From assembly GCF_014898055.3 (NCBI RefSeq), contig NW_023603184.1:110722615-110786614 (forward strand): DNA of 64,000 nucleotides. Direction: 5' to 3'. Numbering within the stretch: the stretch's first letter is position 1; each line of letters begins with the position of its first letter. This document shows positions 14,080 through 23,083 of this stretch, in pieces. The notes beneath the pieces were generated by a model. That model was not told the origin of the DNA. It did no database searches and worked only from the letters and a program-made list of their open reading frames with translations. This stretch comes from Talpa occidentalis. Taxonomy: Eukaryota > Chordata > Mammalia > Eulipotyphla > Talpidae. The translations under genes and the position numbers were made by a program.

Positions 14080-14290
14080 TCTGAACACATACTTTATACC
14101 AGGCACTATTGAGTGCTCTGCAAACACTGTCACATTCCATTCTCTCAAACCAGTCTGGGGTAGGAGTTAGTATCCTATTTTAGAGAGAGCTAACATTTCA
14201 GGAATAGGATTGGCAAAGCAAGGATTTGAGCCTAGGACTGCTTTCCTCCTCTGCCCATGCCCTCCATGATTAGGACTATTTAATATCTTT
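14080..14290 (-). repeat. MIR fossil
   Basis: ACTTTATACCAGGCACTATTGAGTGCT and GGATTTGAGCCTAGGACTG match the MIR complement. Confidence 0.75.
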
Positions 14291-15019
14291 CACTTTGGTT
14301 GCCTTTCTCTATTCCTCCTATTTTTTGTGTGTGTGTTTTATGCTTCACTCTCCTTTTTGTTCCTGTGTCTTGAATAATTTTCCTTTCCTATGAGCTACAA
14401 ATATTATTAATTGACTGTGATCTTCACAAATTTATGAACATTCTATACTCACTTTCCTCAGTTGTCCTACAAATACAGATCACTGCTGTTTAGAATGTAC
14501 ACATTGTTTTAGTATACGAATTCATGGGCATCTATTTTTTGACCTTGAGGTAATGAGGTATTTGCTATAAATAGACTCATAGACTCCTGGAATCTGAAGG
14601 GACCTTCAAGGTCATGTTATTTACCCTCCTAACCACTGCAGAATTCTGGCTTTTCCTTTCAGAGACAGCTTATTACCAAGTAAACTTTTACTTTGATCTC
14701 TGACCCCAAGAACCTCTCATGACATGAAAATGTCATCTTAGTCAATGCTACTTATAATAAAAGATAGGTGTTTTCCTTATACCAACTTCCTCACTTGGTA
14801 TACAATCAAAACAACAATAATGTGCCCCAGCAATGGAGGGAAAACTGTTTGGGGGCTTACTAAGAGGTAGTACATTTGTAGCAATTGCTAATGAGTAGTG
14901 AAAGATAAATTATGATTTTAGGTACATTTTTGCCTTAAATACTACCATTAAAAATAACATGTTAATTTCACTATCCAATGTGACAAAGGATATAACAGTT
15001 TTTTAAAAAACAACTAAAT

Positions 15020-15205
15020 CAAAATCATCAAGCGACTATAAACCAGAGACACACTGCGGGGGTTGGGGGGGGAGAGGAAGAACTAGAGTCAAAATAAGGG
15101 GGGGGTGCAATTGTATCGGGAATATAACCAAAATGAAAATGCATACATTGTGCAAAGATGAAAAATGATGTAAAGAATTATATAAAATAAAATATTTTTT
15201 AAAAA
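15020..15205 (+). mobile_element. L1 3'UTR stub
   Basis: Begins CGACTATAAACCAGAGACAC, then a G-rich tract, GGTGCAATTGTAT, and CCAAAATGAAAATGCATACA, matching the 3'UTR of the copy at 37.6 kb. About 185 bp, so severely 5'-truncated. The flanking TTTTTTAAAAAA on both sides is a possible duplication. Confidence 0.85.
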
Positions 15206-17904
15206 AGGCATAGGCCATCTTCTTAAGGAGCTCAAGTTTAAAAGAAAAAAAAATCTATACTTAAAAGTAATTTCAATACACTTCAGTAAGTAAATTCATA
15301 AAATAAATAAAAGGGACAAAGGAAATTATAACAGAAATAAAGGAAGACTCACAGAGGAAATTATTGTTTTAGCAAGATTTAGCCAGTGATTAGAAATTTA
15401 CCAGTAAAAATTATTACTATTTTACTGGGAAATCCAATCAAAGGAAAATAGAAAATAATACAGAAGCATGAAATACCAATACCATAGTATGTAGGAAATC
15501 ACAGGTATCTTGGTGCAAATGACAAAATGTTGAGGAGGAATGGCAGGGGATAAAGTTGAAAAACTAGATAGATGCTAAATCACATGAACCACATGGGAGG
15601 AACTTAGACTATATCCAATAGACAATAGAGAGTTTCTGGTGAGCCACAGTCAGGGAAACAGCACCTTCAGTTTTGCCGATAAAAATAAGGATGATATTTT
15701 TGAGCATAAGTCTGACTGCAGGGATGTCATTTAAGTCAGAATAATCTTGGAGATATATAATAATTTGAAACAAGATAAAGGTATTACTGGAAGACAGTGA
15801 GCCTACTGAAGATATCAGCAGATATACAGCATTGGGTTTAATGAGTAATAGTGTAAAATGAATGAGAACTAGTATAGGAAGGCCTAGGTTGGTAATAAAA
15901 AAGAAAAATGTATGATTGAAAGTTCACTGGTGGAGCACAGTCTGTCTGCAATATTAAAGAAGGCCCAAGACAAGATGTTTCATGGAAAATTAGATATATA
16001 AATTAAAGGTATATAGTAACTAAGTCAGTTATAGGGATAGATGATGGAGGGAGGTATTTCAACATACATATAAAATCACAAATGTGGATGGCATTGCTCA
16101 CAGAGATCATGCAGAAGAGTAAAAGCCCATGAAAGAAACTCTGGCAATTGAAGGAATGGTAAGGGAAGAGTACCCAGTGTAGATGCACAGGGATGAAAAA
16201 TCGAGGTGGAAATGATTAACCTTCAGCAACAGTGAAAGGAATGACACATTGGAGAAAGCTGTCACTAGTATGAAAGGTGAAGAGCAATAAAAAAAAATAA
16301 AAGAACAGAAACCTTTCCATTAAAGTTGGCAATATGGAAGCCACTGGGGACCTTAAATGAAACACATGTTCAGTGAAGTTTTAAAACAAGAAAACACTGG
16401 AGTTTGGGGAATTTTTCTGATTAGGTATATACTAAACTTGTTAATTATGTTTATGGAAATAAACATTAAAGAAAGTTATGAACTAACTATACAAATAGTT
16501 GGAGTCACAGAACAAAGAAATATGACCATCTGTTTATATGACAATATTTTGCTTCAAGGAAGTGTTTTAGATTTTTTTTTTTTCACTTTAATGCCTTGTT
16601 TTAAAATTTCTGAGGAATGTTTTCTTCTGGGGCAACATGTGTAAAAATTCAGCAGAGATCTAAATGCAGAAAGATCAGGACAAGTTTGCCCTAATATGTC
16701 CTCTTCAGTTTGGCACTCACCTAGATAACCTGATAGCCTTTATTGGGGAATGGAAAAATAATCTTTTACATTTATTTTATACATGAGAGTGACACTCTGC
16801 TAGTCCTGGGTATATTTAGTAGCCACAGTCTGTCTCATGTCTCTCCATCATTTTTTCAGAGGATCCCTGTGTTCCCATTTTGATGTTCAAGTCCCAGACT
16901 ACAGCAACCACCTAGAGTTAATGTTCTATGTAATTTGTTCTGATCCTGACTTCTTTAAAAATGTAGCTGCTCTGTGTTTCATTACTTCAAAATGACATGG
17001 TGAGCCAGATGTCATAACAAAGAAATCAAATTTATGAATGTGTGAGCATATGATAAATACCTGCTATTGGATTCCAGGCCATGATTATCAAGAAATCTAA
17101 AAGTAAGTAATCGTGATAAGTTGATTGATGTTATTTAGTTATAGGTGGCTTTTAAATCATACCACATAATCAGATATGTATTCTTCTGAACTAGTCACAG
17201 GCATTATATATTCCACTTCAATTCTAATAAATGCATATTTGTGTGTTTATTCATTCAAAAGAAATAATAAATACTTGACATATTTTCTGCACTACTGGAA
17301 AATAAGACATATTTCAAATAAAAACACTGCTCTCTGGGAAAAAGAATGAAAAATATAAGGTACTCTCAATATGATAAAATTTGATTTTCCCAGATTAACC
17401 AAATCACCCAATGCTATTATCCCAACAAGTACAATACACTGAACAAGTATTATCCCAATGCTGTTTCTTAAATATAACCTTTGTTTTTTCCTTAGTTTAA
17501 AATGTTGCTTTTGTTTGTTGAACTGTTCTCTCCTCTGTTTCATTGCTTTTTCTGATCAACACTACATTAATTAATGTAGCTTTTAATTAATGCAGCTTAT
17601 AGTTTGCATAAACAATGGATAATATCCCATCAGTTTTTTCCCTTCCCATATTTTTCTTTGACAGTAATATATGTTTATTCTTTTGAAAAAAATGTATTCA
17701 TCAACATAATCACTTTATCCTACTGACCTAAGCAAAAGATTATTAAGGATAGGAGTAGCCAGAATTCTAATGATTAGAGAAATTAATTACACACCTGGAA
17801 AGAGGGAACTGTAGTCATACATTCTGTGACTGCATAGAATTCGAAAATACTGGCATAAGTTATAGGCTATGTATACAGTATCTTTTAACCACGACATATC
17901 CATT
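15206..17904. other. Unassigned AT-rich sequence
   Basis: No coding signal. The 15480-15750 part (GACTATATCCAATAGACAATAG, GTTTCTGGTGAGCC) has the flavour of an old interspersed repeat, but I cannot name it. Confidence 0.55.
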
Positions 17905-18015
17905 TGACACTATTTGGGGGGTGGGGGGCGGGAGGGGAGGGATTGGGGTCAGAATGGGGGGTTGCAATTGTATGGGGAATATAAAAATAAAATTTATTAT
18001 TTAAAAAAAATTTTT
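17905..18015 (+). mobile_element. Very short L1 3'UTR stub
   Basis: About 110 bp: the G-rich tract, TTGCAATTGTATGGGGAATA and TAAAATTTATTATTTAAA. It is nearly identical to the 3' ends of the young copies at 27.3 and 63.0 kb, so it is a recent but extremely truncated insertion. Confidence 0.88.
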
Positions 18016-18095
18016 AAAAAAATAAAAAGGTGAGCGGCAATGAGACAGAAGTAGGAATTAGTATTCCACTCACTGCTTAAAAATGGAGATGCCTT

Positions 18096-18331
18096 GGGTG
18101 CTGTGAAGCTGTCCGCAGCCTCTTTAGTGCGGGTTCAATCCTGGGGGGCTGCGGAGCTACCTACATGGCACAGCAGACCACTCCTGTCTCACCTGCTGCT
18201 CCCCTCAGCAGTGTATTTCAGTCAGTCTGCCTGTTCTGTTCCCTACTCTGTCTCTGGTGAATCCTCTCACCGCCCCTGAACCTCTGGCCTATACCCTAGT
18301 TCTTGTATGCATGAATAAATAAATCTTTTTT
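18096..18331 (+). mobile_element. 5'-truncated tRNA-derived SINE
   Basis: Perfect 17-bp duplication AAAAATGGAGATGCCTT at 18079-18095 and 18332-18348. The copy starts at GGGTGCTGTGAAGC, so about the first 45 nt with the A box are missing, while the B-box region (GGGTTCAATCC) and tail AAATAAATCTTTTT remain. The duplication shows the truncation happened at insertion. Confidence 0.93.
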
Positions 18332-18634
18332 AAAAATGGAGATGCCTTATAAATTAGGCAGCATCTAAAACTAGGGAGTGAAAGTATAAGATAAGCCTAT
18401 AATCTTGTGTTAAAAGAAACATTCAAAGAATGATGGGACACAGAAACCAATGAAGAACATAGGAACAAACTTAAAGCTTCACTGATCAAATATGGAGCAA
18501 TTTAAGCATCAAATTTAAAAAATGATGCTAATATAGTTTTGCCCATTAAAAAAAATAAGAATCCATGAAACATTACAGATGTAAGTTACCAAATAAATTG
18601 GTAAGAAAGCACTTCCTTACAGTAAAATGCCAAC

Positions 18635-18671
<37 letters not shown>
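18635..18671. repeat. (TA)n microsatellite
   Basis: TA repeat with one C interruption, lying about 45 bp upstream of the next SINE. Confidence 0.95.
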
Positions 18672-18676
<5 letters not shown>

Positions 18677-18717
18677 GATGAAGTTAGAAAATAAATGAAT
18701 ATTAAAACCAATGGATG

Positions 18718-19056
18718 GGGCCTTCCCGATGGTGCAGTGGGTTGAGTGCTGCTCTGTGAAGCTGTCCGCAGCCTCTGCAGCGCGGGTTGGATTCCCAGCC
18801 AGCCAGGGAGACTCCCACATGACATGGCAGACCTCTCCAGGGAGACTCCCACATGACATGGCAGACCTCTCCAGGGAGACTCCCACATGACATGGCAGAC
18901 CTCTCCTATCTCACCAGCTGTTCCCCTCAGCAGTGTATTTCGGTCCGTCTGCCTGTTCTGATCCCTGCTCTGCCTCTGGTGAATCCTCTCACCCTCCCAT
19001 GCCTCTGGCCTGTACCCCAGCTCTTGTATAAAAATAAATAAATCTTTAAAAAAAAT
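18718..19056 (+). mobile_element. tRNA-derived SINE with internal triplication
   Basis: Perfect 14-bp duplication AAAACCAATGGATG at 18704-18717 and 19057-19070. The A-box region is TGGTGCAGTGG. The B box is altered (GGTTGGATTCC). The copy is longer than its relatives because of a 34-bp unit present three times at 18805-18906. Confidence 0.95.
18805..18906 (+). repeat. 34-bp unit repeated three times inside a SINE
   Basis: Units at 18805-18838, 18839-18872 and 18873-18906, apparently identical. Each begins AGGGAGACTCCCACATGACA and ends CTCTCC. Other SINE copies carry the unit once. Confidence 0.95.
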
Positions 19057-19904
19057 AAAACCAATGGATGAAAGTTTGGTGAAGAAAAATAGGTTATTGA
19101 TCAGTATTGCATTGAATCTAAATAATTTTGGTTTATGGATAGTTTAACAATATTAAGATTTTCAGCCTTTAAACATAGAATGTCTTTCCATTTATTTGTC
19201 TCATTTCATGTCTTTTATGCATGTTTTATAGTATTAAAACCCCAATGGTATTTTTCCCAGAAATAGAAAAAATAATCCTAAAGTTTATGTTGATAAACAA
19301 AAGATATTGAATCAAAGCCTTCTTGAGAAAAAAGAACAAAGCTGGAGGCATCATCACAAATCCTGATTTCAAAATATCTTACAAAGGCACAGTAATTAAA
19401 ATAGTGTGGTAGTGTCACAGAGATATAAATATAGATCAATGGAACAGAATAAACTCTAAAAATAAACCCAGGCATATACAGCCAACTGATCTTTGACAAA
19501 AGTACAAAGAATGCACAACAGGAAAAGTAACAAATAGTATTGGGAAAACAAATATTGACATGCAAAAGAATGAAATTGAGATCTTATACTATACATAAAA
19601 ATTAACTCAAAAATTTCCTCCCAGAGGAAAATGTAGGGATACAACTCTTTGATATTCATCTTGACAGTTATTTCTTGGATATGACACCAAAATTACAGAC
19701 AACAAAAGGAAAAATAAGCGGGTGTGACTACATCAAAATAAAATATTTTTGCAGAGCAAAAAAAATCAACAGACTGAAAAGGTAAATTGGGGAAAATATT
19801 TTCAAACTATCTACTTGATAAGGGATTAATCTGCAAAATACATAAGGAACTCCTATAAATCAATAGCAAAAAACAGACAGACCATTTTTTAAAAATGGGC
19901 AAAA

Positions 19905-20276
19905 TCTTTGATATCGACTCTTTTGTGATTTACCCAATTGATTTTACACATAGGCAATTCTTCCTTTGACTCAGAAACAAGTAGTTTCCTAAATATTATT
20001 TTAGCTTTTTAGCCAGCATTTGGCAAATATTGATTATATTTCATATATGTTTTAAAATTTGTTTATTTTTTATTGAGCACTTTTCAAATTTAACATCCAG
20101 AATTTATTTTAGTATATGTTATATATTGACATTTATCACAGCTAGTCTATTTATTATTTTTCTTTTACACATTGCAATGTGATGCCAACTTTAAGATATA
20201 CATCATCTTTTAAGTAAAAGTGTCTATTGACAGCTATTTATTCTATTTCAAATATATGTTTATAAATGTTAAGGAG
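19905..20276. other. Unidentified 372-bp insert in an old L1
   Basis: The L1 text is contiguous on both sides, and a 12-bp repeat, AAATGGGCAAAA, lies at 19893-19904 and 20277-20288. The insert is AT-rich and has no pol III boxes, poly(A) tail, TG...CA ends or long frame that I can see. I do not recognise it. Confidence 0.6.
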
Positions 20277-20717
20277 AAATGGGCAAAAGAGATGACTACA
20301 CATTTCTCCAAAGACATTATACAAATAGCCAGCAGGTAATATGAAAAGGTATTAAACATCTCTAATCATAAGGGAAATTTAAATCAAAACCACAGTGAAA
20401 TATTACCTCACACCAGTAAGGATGACTCTTACCAAAAAATAAATAAATAAATACCAAGTATTGGTAAGTATGGGAGGAAAATGCAAAACGTGCACTATTG
20501 GTAGGAACATATACTGATATAGCCGCTATAGAAAACTGTATGATGGTTGCTGAAAAAATTAAAAATAGAATGATGATATGATCCAGCAATCCCACTTTTA
20601 AGTATATATATCCAAGGGAATTGAAATCAGGATCTCAAAGTGATATCTGCACTTCCATGTTTACTACAGCATTATTCTTCATGCCAAGATATGAAAAATA
20701 AATTATATGTGCACGGA

Positions 20718-20758
20718 TAAAACAAAATAGATAAAACAAAACAGATAAAACAAAATGC
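20718..20758. repeat. Short (GATAAAACAAAAT)n-like tandem repeat
   Basis: Three imperfect units of about 14 bp inside the old L1. Confidence 0.7.
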
Positions 20759-21020
20759 CCTAAAGGACATTATGTGAGTAAAATAAAACAGTGAACAGAA
20801 GAACAAATATTGCACAATTTCACTTACATGAAGTATCTGAAATAGTTAAAACAAAATATAATGGTGATGGCCAGAGGATAGGATAAGGTGGAAATGGAGG
20901 AATGGCTATAAAGTTTTAGTTATACAGGATGAAGTTTGTATAACATTGTGGCTTAATTAACAATATTGCATAATACACTTCAAAAATTTGTATCTGTACT
21001 CTAAAAATGGCAAGTTGAAA

Positions 21021-21929
21021 AAACATAAGGAAATGTTGAAGAACTGTTTCAGTTCAAAAGGGGACATGATATCTAAATTCAATATGTAATCTCAGGCTTG
21101 CCCCTAGACTAGGAATAACATTATCTATAAAGGATATTAGAACAAGGACAAAATTTAAATATAAACTGAAGATTAGATAATATTTAATTGATGTCAAACT
21201 CCTGATTTTAATAATTAAACTTAGATGTGCAAATAATACATGTTTAATTTTACAAATATGAATGTTTAATTATAACCATATAATAAAATCAAATTTATGC
21301 ACTTTAATTATATACACAAATACACATATGTATTTAGGAGTGGGACAGGGAAAATGATAAATGGAACAAAATATAAACAATTATTTCCTGGAGTTTCTTG
21401 CATTATTCCTATAATTTTTGAACTTAAAACAATAAAATGAAATAGTTCTTAAAACCTGTTATAACTATTTTATAAATTATATTAAGTCTTAAACATTTAA
21501 ATGTCAAAGTTTAATTAATTTTTAATTATATTAAATAATTTAATATTATTAAATTGTGTGTCATAATAAATTTAAATAAATACATAAATTTCATTTTTTT
21601 TTCAGAAAATAAAACTTTAGGAAAATAACATCTATGTATGATCTATGTTCATAGTTATTTAAAGATAATCAGTAATAAATAAAATATGTACTACAACACT
21701 GAGTTTTAAGCTTAATCAAAATATGTTCCCATCACAAAGATTTCCTTCAGCAATTTAAGTATAAATGATCTTCCAACTCTTAAGTCATAGACCATTGTTT
21801 CTCTAACTTTCTGGGATATATAAAATCTTCTGTCTTGAATAATAGTTATTTGTAGACCCATAATCTATGACAATGGACATAATAATACTGGACTACATAA
21901 AACTTTAAAGGTAGAATTTTTGCTTGTTT
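21021..21929. other. Unassigned, very AT-rich
   Basis: Dominated by AATTAAT-type sequence; nothing identifiable before the young L1. Confidence 0.6.
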
Positions 21930-21965
21930 AAAATCTTTCAATTTGATAGCATCTGTATTTGCCAT

Positions 21966-22039
21966 TGTGTTTGTCTTTCCTTTGATTTTATTTATTTATT
22001 CTTTTAATAACTTTTTTTTTTTTTGGCCTTCTTTCATTG
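21966..22039 (-). other. L1 inter-ORF spacer with A13 run
   Basis: 74 bp between the ORF1 stop and the ORF2 ATG, read on the minus strand. It contains a run of 13 A (22012-22024) and further A-rich sequence. It follows directly from ORF1 and ends at the ORF2 start codon. Confidence 0.8.
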
Positions 22040-23083
22040 TTATTCGTCCCTCTGAGGTTCTGACTTTAGGACTCCTTGTAGTATTTTTTGGAGTGAGGGT
22101 TTAGTTGTAATGAAATTCCGGAGTTTCTGTTTGTCTGGGAAGGTCCATATTCTTTCTTCAAAGAGGAAGGAGAGCTTTGCGGGATAGAGAATTCTTGGTT
22201 GGCATCTGTTTTCTTGGAGTCTGTTGACTATGTCCCTCCACTCTCTCCTTGCCCGTAGTGTTTCTTCGGAGAAGTCTGATGTCAGCCTGATTGGCTTTCC
22301 TTTGAATGTTATCTGTTTCTTCCCTCTTGCCAGCTTCATTATTTTTTCCTTGTCCTGGATTCTTGGGAGCTTTACTATTATGTGTCTTGCTGTATTTTTC
22401 CTTTCGTCGTGGAAGTTTGGTGTTCTTCTTGCTTCTTGTATATCAATTTTCAGCTCCTTCTTCACATTTGGGAAGTTCTCTTCAATTATCTCTTTGAATA
22501 TTTTCTCTGTTCCTACATCTCTTTCCTCTCCTTCTGGTATTCCTATAACTCTTATATTTCCTTTCCTCATGGAGTCAGATAGTTCCCGAAGTCTTTCTTC
22601 GTTCTTTTTCCTTCGTACTTCTCTTTCCTTTTCTGTTTTGGTTCTTTTTATTTCTGTGTCTTCAAGATTACTTATTCGTTCTTCCATTTCATCTATTCTG
22701 CTTTCATTGCTTTTCCCAGAATTCTTTAGTTCTTCCATTAATTCTTTGATCTCCTGCATTTCTTTTACTTCCCTCTTTAGGGACTCAATTTCATTCTTCT
22801 GACCATTGTTTTCCCTCTCTAGGGACTCAATTGCATTCTTCTGATCGTTGATTATTTTTCCCTTATCATTGTTTTCCTTTATGACTTCTGTCAGTTTTTT
22901 AATCACGGCAATTTTAAATTCTCTTTCTGGAAGGCTCAGAAGTTCTTCCAAGTTACTGTCGTTGCAATCTGGGGGCTGCTTTTCTTTTTGTGGTGTGCTT
23001 TTTCCCTGGGGAGTTGCTAGGTTGCGTGTGGTTCTTCTCCTCCCTACTGTCTGTTTTCTAATTTGCCGTATGCGTTGGGACAC
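22040..23083 (-). CDS. L1 ORF1 protein (RNA-binding chaperone), inverted, no ATG
   Basis: L1 ORF1p trimerises through a coiled coil, binds L1 RNA and is part of the L1 ribonucleoprotein. About 347 residues are open here, against 338 in human. Visible in order: a basic N-terminus; a long Glu/Lys-rich heptad region, about residues 50-155; an RRM-like domain from about residue 170, with a motif like [12 protein letters not shown]; and a C-terminal domain with [20 protein letters not shown], close to the human GKPIRL...ARREW block. The first codon is GTG at 23081-23083, where other copies would have ATG. Either the ATG mutated or the inversion junction lies just upstream. A 14-residue tandem duplication sits in the coiled coil. 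The ORF is intact but lies head-on to ORF2, with no L1 promoter, so expression is unlikely. Confidence 0.9.
   Translation of the reverse strand: MSQRIRQIRKQTVGRRRTTRNLATPQGKSTPQKEKQPPDCNDSNLEELLSLPEREFKIAVIKKLTEVIKENNDKGKIINDQKNAIESLERENNGQKNEIESLKREVKEMQEIKELMEELKNSGKSNESRIDEMEERISNLEDTEIKRTKTEKEREVRRKKNEERLRELSDSMRKGNIRVIGIPEGEERDVGTEKIFKEIIEENFPNVKKELKIDIQEARRTPNFHDERKNTARHIIVKLPRIQDKEKIMKLARGKKQITFKGKPIRLTSDFSEETLRARREWRDIVNRLQENRCQPRILYPAKLSFLFEERIWTFPDKQKLRNFITTKPSLQKILQGVLKSEPQRDE
22767..22850 (-). repeat. 42-bp tandem duplication in the ORF1 coiled coil
   Basis: Two near-identical 42-bp units start at 22779 and 22821. They encode two 14-residue copies ([14 protein letters not shown], then [10 protein letters not shown] and onward), which is exactly two heptads, so the coiled-coil register is kept. 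Confidence 0.85.

Larger units (their letters stand above)
19085..21020 (+). mobile_element. Old L1 with 5' inversion and an internal insert
   Basis: 19085-19235 reads as L1 ORF2 in reverse: the complement carries the 'GGAAAGACATTC...TTCAATGCAAT' region of ORF2. From about 19240 the forward strand resumes at almost the next ORF2 position (CCCAATGGTATTTTTCCCAGAAATAG) and continues to the 3' region near 21020. This is a fossil twin-priming inversion. The frame has many stops. It is interrupted at 19905-20276 by an unidentified insert. Both ends are approximate. Confidence 0.78.

Noticed and set aside
18617..18893. Repetitive peptide with WESPW-like repeats on the minus strand
   Set aside because: It is the complement of the 34-bp triplication in a SINE; the repeat, not a protein, explains it.
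18805..18906. CRISPR array
   Set aside because: The 34-bp units are directly adjacent with no spacers, and lie in a SINE of a mammalian genome.
22224..22802. 192-codon open frame opposite ORF1
   Set aside because: It is the antisense shadow of ORF1; its Ser/Phe/Leu-rich content follows from the Glu/Lys-rich coiled coil on the other strand.
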